NCBI RefSeq assembly: GCF_003054175.1
Contig: NZ_QBKN01000011.1
Coordinates: 81,425-145,424 of the forward strand
Source of the DNA: Allosediminivita pacifica
Lineage (GTDB): Bacteria; Pseudomonadota; Alphaproteobacteria; Rhodobacterales; Rhodobacteraceae
Reading direction: 5' to 3'
Length of the DNA stretch: 64,000 bases
Shown: positions 43,910 to 52,272 of the stretch, piece after piece
How the letters are laid out: the number at the start of each line of letters is the position of its first letter
Position numbering within the stretch: position 1 is the stretch's first letter
Program-made: the position numbers and the translations under genes
Notes under the pieces: generated by a model
What the model saw: only the letters and a program-made list of their open reading frames with translations
Database searches by the model: none
What the model was told of the DNA's origin: nothing

Positions 43910-44782
43910 TTACATTCCGGCTACACGATGCCGGGTTTCGTGTAGGATATTGTAGTAGTTCGCGGCAAAGATCAGCGCCGCTCCCATCAACACGAAGGGG
44001 TCAAGCGGCTCGCTATAGACAACCACGCCCACCAGCGCGATCACGGGCAGGCGGGCAAAGTCGATGGGCATGACCACGCTTGCGGGTGCCAGCGCCAGCG
44101 CAGATGTCAGGCAGTAATGCGCCGTCACGCCCGCCAGCCCGATCAGCGCGACCCAGGGCCAGGCCGCGGCCGGCGGAAAGGCGATGTCCCCGTCGATGCC
44201 CGCGCAGATCAGCCCGAAAACCGCCTGCATCAGGGTCAGCCAGAACAGGATGCAGACCGTGCTCTCGGTCCGTGTCAGCCGCCGGGTAAAGACCGCCGAT
44301 CCGGCAAAGCCGATGGCCGCCAGCGCCGCGGCAAGCTGGCCGGGGTGCACCGTGTCCGGCGTCGGGCGCGTGACGATCAGGATGCCGACGAAGCCCACGG
44401 CCGCCGCGATCCCGCGTGTCCGTGTCATACGCTCGCCTAGCACCAGCGGGCTCAGCACGATCACCCAGAGCGGCGAGGTGAATTCCAGCGCGAAGACCTG
44501 TGCCAGCGGGATCACCGCGATGGCATGGAACCACAGGTTCTGGCCCGAGAAATGAAACAGGTTGCGGATAAAGTGCACGCCCAGGCTCCGCCCTGTCACC
44601 TCGCCAAGGCGCCCGAAGGTCCGCGCGAAGATCAGGACAAGCGCCAGCCCGATCACCGAGCGGTACATCATGATCTCGAAGGTATCGAGATCCAGGCTGA
44701 CTTCGCGCCCGGCCACGGCCATGGAGGTAAAGGCGCCAATTGCGCCGATCATCCAGAGACAGGCGCGCAAGGTATCGTTCAT
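43910..44782 (-). CDS. EamA/DMT superfamily transporter
   Basis: A 290-residue inner membrane protein with about ten predicted helices in two EamA repeats. The first repeat ends near ALEFTSPLWVIVLSPLVLGE and the second near PIDFARLPVIALVGVVVYSE, showing the usual proline-glutamate ends of EamA domains. The substrate, possibly an amino acid or metabolite exporter, is unknown. It follows mprF on the same strand after about 60 bases. Confidence 0.9.
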   Translation of the reverse strand: MNDTLRACLWMIGAIGAFTSMAVAGREVSLDLDTFEIMMYRSVIGLALVLIFARTFGRLGEVTGRSLGVHFIRNLFHFSGQNLWFHAIAVIPLAQVFALEFTSPLWVIVLSPLVLGERMTRTRGIAAAVGFVGILIVTRPTPDTVHPGQLAAALAAIGFAGSAVFTRRLTRTESTVCILFWLTLMQAVFGLICAGIDGDIAFPPAAAWPWVALIGLAGVTAHYCLTSALALAPASVVMPIDFARLPVIALVGVVVYSEPLDPFVLMGAALIFAANYYNILHETRHRVAGM

Positions 44783-44843
44783 CTTGCCCCCGCGTTGCGA
44801 CCCGGGCATCTGCCCAGATCGCAACACGAATGGCAAGGTGCGC

Positions 44844-46745
44844 TCAGCCGGCCATGCGGCCCCCGGCGCGCCGCGGCAACGCGCGCCAGCGGCGGGCCGG
44901 CGGCAGCGTCGCGTTGGCGGGTGCCGGCACGGTGGGCGCGGCGCTCTCCCAAATGCCCGCCGTGAGCGGCTGCCGCAGTGCACCCGGCTGCTGGATCGTG
45001 CGCCACAGGTCCGCCGCCGCGATCGCCAAGGATAGCATGTCGGGCGCGGCGATATAGAGCTTGCGCCAGCGCGGCGCGAAGGCGGTCTTGAAGCGCTCCA
45101 GCCCCTCGGCGCCCGGCGTGAAGCGCATCAGGCGGGCGTCGGGCAGGGCGGCCAGGTTGAACTCGTGGCATCCCTCGCGCCCTGCGGCCTCGACCGCGGC
45201 CACGATCAGCGCCTGCATGGTGCCCGCAGGCACGCCGTCCTCGTGGCGCATGATGTCGAGGCTCATGACCCCCGGCGCCGTCACGCAGGTGATGAAGGCA
45301 ACCATGCGCCCGTCCTTGTAGGCGGCAAAGATCGGCTTGTCGGAGAGGAAGGCCGGGCAGAAGCGGCCCATGCTCAGCCCGCGCTCGCCGCCATGCGCCG
45401 CCGCCCAGCGGGCATTGATGCCGCTCATCTCGATCCAGTCGGGCGCACTCAGGCGGCGCGCCGTGATCCCGTCCTTCGCGGCCTTGCGCAGCGCACGGCG
45501 CAGCTGGCGCCGTTCGGGCGTGTCGAGCGTGAAGTCGCGCGGATCCAGCACCGCCTCGCGTGCCACCGGCACCGCGGACCAGCCGGCGCGGCGGGCCGCC
45601 ACGGCATCGCGCCCCGTGATCTTGTAAAGGCAGGCGATCCGGTTCTCGCTACGCGCTGCGGCCCGCAGACCCGGTAGCAGCGGCCCCAGACGCCCTGTCT
45701 GGGCCCCGAGGAACAGCGTCATCGTCTGCGCGGTGGACAGCAAGGCCGCGCTATGCGGTCCGGTGACCAGCAGTCGGCTGTCGCTCTGGGCGACGAAGGC
45801 GTGCTCGGCGCGGGGGCCGCGGGCAGGGGCATGGCGCGGCGTCGGCACGGCGCTCGCCACAAGCGGACGGGCCAGCGTCGCGTAGAGCGCTGCGATCACG
45901 CAGGGCACCGCGTAGTAGATCAGGCGGTAGCCGATTAATGCCGCGGCCAGTGTTTCGGCGCCGACGGCGGGCAGCAGCAGGGCCAACCCCAGCTCGAAGG
46001 GGCCGACACCGCCCGGCGTGCCCAGCATCAGTCCGGCGCCAAGTGCCAGGGTGTAGGCCGCGATCAGCGTGAAGGGGGCAACGGTACCGGTCGGCATCAG
46101 CAGCCACAGCGCGAGCCCGGCGAAGATCAGGTCCAGCGCCGCCAGCGCGATCATGCGCCCGGCGGCCTGCAGGCTTGGCAGACGCAGGGTACGGCCAAGA
46201 AGACGGATCTCCGGCACCCGCCAGAGCCCATAGCCGACGGCGGGCAGGGCGACGGCCAGCAGAAGCGGCGCGAGCCAGGCAACCCCTCCGATCACCGGAA
46301 GCGCCACGGCGACCGCCAGTAGCGCCCAGGAGGCCATGAAGCTCAGCCCCACCAGCGCCGACAGGGCCAGCACGCCCCCGCGACCCAAGACCGGCAACAG
46401 CCGCCAGCGCACCGCGGCGCCGACCGCCGGACCGGCCCCGGTTACCTGCGCGATCGCAATCGACGCGGCGCCCGCGCGACGGGCGCGGCGCGGGTCCAGA
46501 CCGGTCCCCATATGCCGGTGTCCGACCAGGTCGTATTCCGCCAGCACACGGAAGCTCGCCAGCGTGGCGAGACCTGCGGCGATCCAGCGCCAGGCCGGGA
46601 TCTCGCCAAGGCTTGTCGCCACGGCGGGCAGGTCGAGCGTCGCCGCCTCCTGCCAGAGCAGCCAGAAGCAGACCGCGGCCAGTGAAAGCGGCAGGGCACG
46701 CCGCAGAAGTGGCCGCGCAGGCCGGTCGGATTGCAGTGTTTGCAC
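44844..46745 (-). CDS. mprF: MprF-type aminoacyl-phosphatidylglycerol synthase/flippase
   Basis: A 633-residue integral membrane protein. Residues about 15-310 form many hydrophobic helices (flippase domain). Residues about 320-600 form the cytoplasmic DUF2156 domain, where RMVAFITCVT and MRHEDGVPAGTMQALIVAAV lie in the tRNA-dependent aminoacyl-transfer site. The product, lysyl- or alanyl-PG, reduces membrane negative charge and gives resistance to cationic peptides. The start is GTG with AGGGGA upstream. The aminoacyl specificity cannot be told. Confidence 0.9.
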   Translation of the reverse strand: MQTLQSDRPARPLLRRALPLSLAAVCFWLLWQEAATLDLPAVATSLGEIPAWRWIAAGLATLASFRVLAEYDLVGHRHMGTGLDPRRARRAGAASIAIAQVTGAGPAVGAAVRWRLLPVLGRGGVLALSALVGLSFMASWALLAVAVALPVIGGVAWLAPLLLAVALPAVGYGLWRVPEIRLLGRTLRLPSLQAAGRMIALAALDLIFAGLALWLLMPTGTVAPFTLIAAYTLALGAGLMLGTPGGVGPFELGLALLLPAVGAETLAAALIGYRLIYYAVPCVIAALYATLARPLVASAVPTPRHAPARGPRAEHAFVAQSDSRLLVTGPHSAALLSTAQTMTLFLGAQTGRLGPLLPGLRAAARSENRIACLYKITGRDAVAARRAGWSAVPVAREAVLDPRDFTLDTPERRQLRRALRKAAKDGITARRLSAPDWIEMSGINARWAAAHGGERGLSMGRFCPAFLSDKPIFAAYKDGRMVAFITCVTAPGVMSLDIMRHEDGVPAGTMQALIVAAVEAAGREGCHEFNLAALPDARLMRFTPGAEGLERFKTAFAPRWRKLYIAAPDMLSLAIAAADLWRTIQQPGALRQPLTAGIWESAAPTVPAPANATLPPARRWRALPRRAGGRMAG

Positions 46746-46870
46746 CAGAACTGTCCCCTGATGATGATGTCGGTTGGATCATCGGCGACCATGCGGCTCA
46801 GAAGTTAATGCTGTCGTTGGGACCTGTGGTGATACGGCGACATATCCTTCAGGATAGTCCCAACGAAAAA

Positions 46871-46896
46871 GGCGCGCCCCGTCGCCGGAACGCGCC
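46871..46896 (-). terminator. terminator of the DUF1476 gene
   Basis: GGCGCG (46871-46876) pairs with CGCGCC (46891-46896); on the minus strand it is followed by TTTTTCG. It lies 24 bases after the DUF1476 stop. Confidence 0.75.
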
Positions 46897-46920
46897 CTGA
46901 AAACAGAGACTTCGCGGGGC

Positions 46921-47235
46921 TCAGGCTTCCTTCAGAAGCTGGTCCTTGGCCACCACCAGAAGCTGGCTCATCTTGGTGCGGATCTCGTCATCGGTGGCCT
47001 TGTCGCCAAGGTCGCCCGAGACCTTGCGCACCACGTCCTCATGGCCCGCTTCCTCGAAATCGGCCTTCACCACCTCGCGGGCATAGGCCATGGCGTCTTC
47101 GCCGGTCTTGCCCATCAGCTCTGCTGCCCACAGGCCAAGCAGCTTGTTGCAGCGGGCCTGTGCGCGGAACTTCATCTCCTCGTCATGCGCGAACTTGTTC
47201 TCGAAGGCTTTTTCGCGATCGTCGAATGTGCTCAT
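46921..47235 (-). CDS. F1-ATPase inhibitor zeta subunit (DUF1476)
   Basis: A 104-residue alphaproteobacterial DUF1476 protein with the conserved FDDREKAFENKFAHDEEMKF N-terminus and a predicted four-helix bundle. In Paracoccus denitrificans this family is the zeta subunit that blocks ATP hydrolysis by F1. The start at 47235 has AAGGGGGA upstream, and the terminator leaves it a single-gene transcript. Confidence 0.92.
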   Translation of the reverse strand: MSTFDDREKAFENKFAHDEEMKFRAQARCNKLLGLWAAELMGKTGEDAMAYAREVVKADFEEAGHEDVVRKVSGDLGDKATDDEIRTKMSQLLVVAKDQLLKEA

Positions 47236-47325
47236 GGGCCGATCCCCCTTGGAAACTGAACGTTGCAACTTCTATGCTTGAGCGGGCAGGACCACGCAAG
47301 CCTTCGCGGGAAACCTCCGGGAAGC

Positions 47326-47354
47326 TTGCGACAATGGCGCCCATGCTCTAATGG
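47326..47354 (+). promoter_or_regulatory. likely promoter of purC
   Basis: TTGCGA (47326-47331) and TAATGG (47349-47354) are spaced 17 bases apart, about 90 bases before the purC ATG. No PurR-like operator is evident. Confidence 0.5.
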
Positions 47355-47443
47355 TTCGCCACCTGAAGGACCCCGTGCAAGCGGGCGTCCCAATTCCTGA
47401 CGATGATACGTTTCGTCCCCAACAACACAAAGGGGCCTCCGCA

Positions 47444-48205
47444 ATGGCGCGGCGCAAGAAAATCTACGAAGGCAAGGCCAAGATCCTCTACGAAGGCCCC
47501 GAGCCAGGGACCATCGTTCAGTATTTCAAGGATGACGCCACCGCCTTCAATGCCGAGAAGAAGGACGTGATCGAGGGCAAGGGCGTTCTGAACAACCGCC
47601 TGTCCGAGTTCTTCATGACCGGGTTGAACAACATCGGCGTGCCCACCCATTTCCTCAAGCGCCTGAACATGCGCGAGCAACTGGTCCGCTCCTGCGAGAT
47701 CGTTCCGCTCGAAATCATCGTGCGCAACTTCGCCGCCGGCAGCATGTCGAAGCGTCTGGGGCTGGAAGAGGGCATGGCGCTGCCCCGGCCCATTGTCGAA
47801 TACTGCTACAAGGACGACAAGCTCGGCGATCCGCTTGTCACCGAAGAACACATCGCCGCCTTCGGCTGGGCCAGCCAACAGGACATGGACGACATCCTCA
47901 GCCTCTCGCTGCGGGTGAACGACTACCTCTCGGGCCTCATGTACGGTGTCGGCATCAAGCTCGTCGACTTCAAGATCGAGGTCGGGCGCGTCTACGACGG
48001 CGATTTCCAGCGCCTGATCGTCGCCGACGAGATCAGCCCCGACAGCATGCGGCTCTGGGACATCGAGACCGGCCAGAAGCTCGACAAGGACGTCTTCCGT
48101 CGCGATCTGGGCAGCCTGACCGACGCCTACACCGAAGTGGCCCGCCGCCTCGGCGTCATGCCCAAGCAGGCCACCCACATGGCCAAGCCCAAGCTCATCA
48201 ACTGA
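47444..48205 (+). CDS. purC: phosphoribosylaminoimidazole-succinocarboxamide synthase
   Basis: A 253-residue SAICAR synthetase, which joins CAIR and aspartate with ATP in purine synthesis. It has the conserved [14 protein letters not shown] start, [32 protein letters not shown] and [15 protein letters not shown]. The ATG at 47444 has AAAGGGG about eight bases upstream. It is a single-gene transcript with a clear terminator. Confidence 0.97.
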   Translation: MARRKKIYEGKAKILYEGPEPGTIVQYFKDDATAFNAEKKDVIEGKGVLNNRLSEFFMTGLNNIGVPTHFLKRLNMREQLVRSCEIVPLEIIVRNFAAGSMSKRLGLEEGMALPRPIVEYCYKDDKLGDPLVTEEHIAAFGWASQQDMDDILSLSLRVNDYLSGLMYGVGIKLVDFKIEVGRVYDGDFQRLIVADEISPDSMRLWDIETGQKLDKDVFRRDLGSLTDAYTEVARRLGVMPKQATHMAKPKLIN

Positions 48206-48251
48206 GCCTGCGTCCGCGCAGGGGGCAGGTGGTGACCATAGATCAACGGAA

Positions 48252-48281
48252 AACGCCCTCGCGGATCGCCGCGGGGGCGTT
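48252..48281 (+). terminator. terminator of purC
   Basis: A 13-bp stem with one G-T pair (48252-48264 with 48269-48281) closed by an ATCG loop and followed by GTCTTTC, about 46 bases after the purC stop. Confidence 0.8.
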
Positions 48282-48394
48282 GTCTTTCTGGTAGACATCC
48301 GATCCTATGAGATCGGCATTTCCGTTCTAAACCGGAAATCTAAGAGATGCAGCTCATGTGGTGGCGCTCGGCATCGCGACCGCGGCCCAGGATC

Positions 48395-49657
48395 TCAGTC
48401 CTTGGAAATTCGCATGCCGCTCGCGGTGAAGACGATGCTCTCGCCCTCGTGCAGGAAGCTTCCGATCCGCTGGGAGATCGCCTGCTCGGCGCGGTTCCGG
48501 CCACGCCGGATCGGGTCGCCATCGCGACGGGGGGCCGTGCCCGGACGGCGCGCCTCGGCCCAGAGAATGGGATGCAGCTCGGTCAGGTAATCGGCGATGA
48601 TCCAGTCGAAACATCCGATGATCTGCCGCGTCACCGGCGTGTCGATCCCGGTCGAGGGAACGATCAGCCCGGTGAAGGCCGCAAAGATGTTGGCGTAATG
48701 CGGCGAGGGGAAGCGCGTCAGGATCTCGTACACGCCCTCGGCGAAAAGATCGCTGTCGATGTGGTTCAGGACTCCGGGGTCCATCTCCGTCGCGCCGGCC
48801 ATGACGATGCTGTAGGCGCCGGTGCCCCAGACGTCGGAGGTCTGCCCGACGACGCGGCGGGCCTGCTGGTCGAGCAGGCCATAGCTGCCGAAGCGCGCGG
48901 GCAGAAGATCCCGACCCATGGCGCGCAGGTGGCCCGGGCAGCCGGGGTCGAGCTCGATGACATCCTCGTAGTCGTCCGCAACACGCTGCTCGGGCGCGGG
49001 ATCGGCCGGCAGGACGCCACAGCGAACGGCAGCCCAGAGCGGGCTGTCGTTTGCAAAGGGGTCGAAACGGTCGACAAGCTGGTAGGCGGTCTCGAGCGCG
49101 CGGTCGTGGGTCTTCCGCAGATTCGGCGAAAGCTTTCCGAGCGATTGTCCGCCCGCGCAGATCTGGGCGAGATCGAGGTAGGCTGCGGCCACAACGTGCT
49201 TGACCGCGTGATCTCCGGGACAGCCTTCACGCAGGTCGTCGTGCAGCGCGATAAGCGCGTCGAAACCACCTGCGATGTCGCCGACGAGGATCGCGTCTCG
49301 CGCGGCTTTCACAGCGTCATGTCGCGCACCGCGCGACAGCAGGGCGGCCACGGGCGTCCCGCCGCTCGTCAGCTCGCGCTTGGCCTCCGCGGCGCGGATC
49401 TCATGGGAAAGTCGGTCCCAAGCTTCCTGCCGGGCCAGGTGCATGCCCCGGTCGCGATGCATGACCCGTTCCTGTGTCTCGGGTGTCGGATGACGCATGG
49501 CGATGTCGATACGGGGTCGCAGGGGCGGCACCTTGGCGGCTGCATCGGTGCTATCAAGCTCGTCCTGCGACATACGCGAACCCCGTCGCCCCGGGTTGAG
49601 CGGAGAGAGGCGTGCGCCAATCCGGCGCATCGTCGGGAAGAGTTCGATTGCGGTCAT
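48395..49657 (-). CDS. 420-residue protein of unknown function
   Basis: I do not recognise a domain. The protein is soluble, without signal peptide or membrane helix, rich in Asp, Arg and Ala. The C-terminal third is the most structured looking (SSPHYANIFAAFTGLIVPS-like stretch, then IDTPVTRQIIGCFDWIIADY). The middle contains FGSYGLLDQQARRVVGQTSD. An in-frame ATG at codon 29 is a possible shorter start. A long open frame on the opposite strand is considered a shadow. About 190 bases separate it from the purC stop, holding the purC terminator. It is divergent from the lytic transglycosylase gene. Confidence 0.7.
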   Translation of the reverse strand: MTAIELFPTMRRIGARLSPLNPGRRGSRMSQDELDSTDAAAKVPPLRPRIDIAMRHPTPETQERVMHRDRGMHLARQEAWDRLSHEIRAAEAKRELTSGGTPVAALLSRGARHDAVKAARDAILVGDIAGGFDALIALHDDLREGCPGDHAVKHVVAAAYLDLAQICAGGQSLGKLSPNLRKTHDRALETAYQLVDRFDPFANDSPLWAAVRCGVLPADPAPEQRVADDYEDVIELDPGCPGHLRAMGRDLLPARFGSYGLLDQQARRVVGQTSDVWGTGAYSIVMAGATEMDPGVLNHIDSDLFAEGVYEILTRFPSPHYANIFAAFTGLIVPSTGIDTPVTRQIIGCFDWIIADYLTELHPILWAEARRPGTAPRRDGDPIRRGRNRAEQAISQRIGSFLHEGESIVFTASGMRISKD

Positions 49658-49870
49658 GCTGGCCTTATCTGGTTCAACCTTGGCGAAAATTGGGCGGATT
49701 GCCGGGCTTACGCGGGCAAGAGATCGGTGTTTTTGGGTATTTCAAGCCGGCTTGGAAGTCTCATTGTTTGCCAGGATACGGCTTTGCAAGGGTTTTTCCG
49801 CCAAATCCCGCCGACGCTTGGAGGGGGCAAGGGTTGCGAAACGCTCCGGGCTGCGTCAGTGTCGTTTGTC

Positions 49871-50845
49871 ATGTTACATACGCGATTGTGCGGCGCACTC
49901 CCGGGATTCGTGGCGCCTTTCCTGATTCATGTTCTGCTTTCGGCACCGGTTGCCGCGCAGATCGGGCCCGCCCCGCAGGAAACCGGGCCCACGCCTCAGG
50001 CGGTCACGGAATCGCTGCGCCCGAAGGCGCGTGTCCGCGAATTCGTCCTGCCCGAAGCCCGCTGGGGCAAGGCCCGGCGTAGTTGGACCCGCGCCGTCGT
50101 CTCCGCCCTGCGCAGCCATGCCCGCCAGCTTCCCCGGCTCGAGCCACGTGACATCGCGACCTGGTGCCCGGCCTATCTCACCGCCGACACCCGCCAGCGC
50201 GAGGCCTTCTGGGTCGGTCTCGTCTCCAGCCTCGCCTGGCACGAAAGCACCCATCGGCCCGGCGCGGTCGGCGGCGGCAACCAGTGGTTCGGCCTCGTGC
50301 AGATCTTCCCGCCCACGGCGCGGCACTATGGTTGCCGCGCGCGCAGCGGCGCGGCGCTCAAGGATCCCGAGGACAATCTCTCCTGCGGCCTGCGCATCAT
50401 GGCCGAGACGGTGCCGCGGGACGGCGTGATCAGCGCCGGGATGCAGGGTGTGGCAGCCGACTGGGGCCCGTTCCATTCCCGCAGCAAGCGCGAGGACATG
50501 ATCGCCTGGACCCGCGAGCAGGATTACTGCCGCCAGATCGGCCGCTCGCTGCGTCCGGTCAGCCGTCCCGCCGCGATCGAATTCGCCTATACCGAACGGC
50601 CGCACAGCCGCCCTGAGGGGCTCGCCCCCTTGGGTGTGAGCGATTCCCTTCCGCCCGATGCGCTGGTGAGCGAGGTGCCGGAGCAGGACGAGGCCGGCAT
50701 GCCGCTGGCCGCGGCGGTGGCCGAGTTCATGGATCTCGCCGATCCAGAACTGTCCGAAGAAGGCGCTCTGAAAGAAGAAGAGCCCGGGCAGGTGCCCGAG
50801 CTCTCTGAAACGGAAGGCGACGATCCCGCCGCCGACGCCTCCTGA
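49871..50845 (+). CDS. lytic transglycosylase-like protein
   Basis: A 324-residue exported protein. The signal peptide (to about Ala 29) is followed by an SLT-type lysozyme-like domain. LAWHESTHRP holds the catalytic Glu 125, and GGNQWFGLVQIFPPTARHYG is the conserved glycine-rich segment. After about residue 240 comes an acidic, low-complexity tail rich in Glu, Pro and Ser. It is likely a periplasmic peptidoglycan-cleaving enzyme. No strong ribosome binding site precedes the chosen ATG. The 213 bases upstream hold no recognisable gene. Confidence 0.85.
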   Translation: MLHTRLCGALPGFVAPFLIHVLLSAPVAAQIGPAPQETGPTPQAVTESLRPKARVREFVLPEARWGKARRSWTRAVVSALRSHARQLPRLEPRDIATWCPAYLTADTRQREAFWVGLVSSLAWHESTHRPGAVGGGNQWFGLVQIFPPTARHYGCRARSGAALKDPEDNLSCGLRIMAETVPRDGVISAGMQGVAADWGPFHSRSKREDMIAWTREQDYCRQIGRSLRPVSRPAAIEFAYTERPHSRPEGLAPLGVSDSLPPDALVSEVPEQDEAGMPLAAAVAEFMDLADPELSEEGALKEEEPGQVPELSETEGDDPAADAS

Positions 50846-50851
50846 TCCTTC

Positions 50852-51715
50852 TCAGGCCTTGAGCCAGGAGGGGCGGCGCGTCGCATCCACCAAGGATACC
50901 ACCGGCGCCCGGTGCCCGCCAAGCGCCAGCGTCGCGCGGCGCAGCATAGCGATGCCTTCCTCGGATCGCGCAGGCAGGGCCGAGGGCGAAATCGGTTCGC
51001 CCACGGTGATCCTGTAGGGCTGGCGCGCCTTGTTCAGCGTTTCGTGGAAAAGCGTAATGTCGCGCAGCGTCGGGTGGATCAGGTCAAAAAGATAGAACAG
51101 GACCGAATTGCGCGCGCGCATGTGGATCGGGATGACTGGCACCTCGAACTTGCGCGCGATCATCGCGGCCGAGGCCATCCAAGGGCGCTCGTGCAGTCCC
51201 AGCCCGCGCCGCTTGGCGAGACGGCCTGCCGGGAAGATCACGCCAAGGCGGCCGTCGTCCACCGCCTTGCGGGTGTAGGCCATGGTCTCGCGCGTCTTGG
51301 CATGGCTGCGTTTTTCCTGCCGCCATTCGACGGGGGCGATCATCGTCTCCATCTGGGGGACGACGCGCAGGATGTCGTGGTTGGCAAAGTAGTATGCGTC
51401 GGGCCGCAGCCTGCTCAGAACGGAATGCAGCATGATCCCGTCGGCGATGCCGGTGGGGTGGTTGGCGACGACCAGCGCGGGGCCGTGGCGCGGGATGTTG
51501 GACAGGCCGGTCGCCTCGACGTCACGCGCCAGCAACTCGGCCATCTGGTCCATCAGCTCGTTCGCGGGCAGGTGTTCGACCGAGGAGGCGACCTCGAGGG
51601 TCTTCTCGTATCCAAGCATGCGGTTAAGCAGGGCCCGCGCGGGGCGAACCCCCGGACGATCCGAGAAAAGCCACGGTGCGCGCTCTTCAATCAGAGGGTC
51701 GATACGGTCCTTCAT
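50852..51715 (-). CDS. lysophospholipid acyltransferase family protein
   Basis: A 287-residue PlsC-type acyltransferase. The catalytic H-x4-D is NHPTGIAD with His 86 and Asp 91, and the second motif is FPAGRLAKRR. It resembles the hemolysin-like acyltransferases that use acyl-ACP to make ornithine or phosphatidic lipids. The acceptor is unknown. It converges with the lytic transglycosylase gene with six bases between stops. Confidence 0.87.
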   Translation of the reverse strand: MKDRIDPLIEERAPWLFSDRPGVRPARALLNRMLGYEKTLEVASSVEHLPANELMDQMAELLARDVEATGLSNIPRHGPALVVANHPTGIADGIMLHSVLSRLRPDAYYFANHDILRVVPQMETMIAPVEWRQEKRSHAKTRETMAYTRKAVDDGRLGVIFPAGRLAKRRGLGLHERPWMASAAMIARKFEVPVIPIHMRARNSVLFYLFDLIHPTLRDITLFHETLNKARQPYRITVGEPISPSALPARSEEGIAMLRRATLALGGHRAPVVSLVDATRRPSWLKA

Positions 51716-51841
51716 TCGGCTACCCTGACCAGTTCTCACAACATTCTAGTGACATCATAGGATGCCTTTCGGCCGCACTCCACCCCCACGAACCGCGTGG
51801 GTCAAGCATTGAGTAACGCTCGTGCCCGAGGAGCGGTTCCG

Positions 51842-52267
51842 TCACAAGAGCGAAAACGGATGGCGTTCACTGCGAAGCCCCGCCTTCGCGAGCGCGGTTT
51901 CCAGCGTCGCAAGCGGCGGAAGACTGTCCTGCGGTAGGGTGACGCGCCGCCCGTCCGGCAGCACCAGCCGCGCCCGCAGGCTGAGGTCGAACCGGCGCTC
52001 CAGCCGGACGTGGTCGATGGCGGACAGCCGCGCCTCGCCGCGATGGCCGCCACTCCACCAACGCATTGCGAGACAGTCGATCTCCAGCCCCGCCTGGCGT
52101 CCGGTGACAAGATCCCAGGCGGCCGGCAGGCTGAGCACGAGGAAGGGCAGCAGCACCCATTCCGCCGCCCCGAGCCAGCGCCAAGCCGCCAGCAGCGCTG
52201 CCCAGACAACAGCGAGCGCGACAGCCACAGCGGGCCGCCGCCCGCTGCGCTCGAACCGCCAGGCCAA
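51842..52267 (-). CDS. small membrane protein downstream of pepN
   Basis: A 141-residue protein with two hydrophobic stretches (about 13-30 and 36-52) and a soluble C-terminal part of alternating strands, like a PH- or photosystem-assembly-type domain. It begins six bases after the pepN stop, so it is co-transcribed. No function is assigned. Confidence 0.65.
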   Translation of the reverse strand: MAWRFERSGRRPAVAVALAVVWAALLAAWRWLGAAEWVLLPFLVLSLPAAWDLVTGRQAGLEIDCLAMRWWSGGHRGEARLSAIDHVRLERRFDLSLRARLVLPDGRRVTLPQDSLPPLATLETALAKAGLRSERHPFSLL

Positions 52268-52272
52268 GGCGC

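Noticed and set aside
48347..49870. Long upstream extension of the lytic transglycosylase frame
   Set aside because: The extension is antisense to the 420-residue gene; the signal peptide beginning at 49871 marks the true start.
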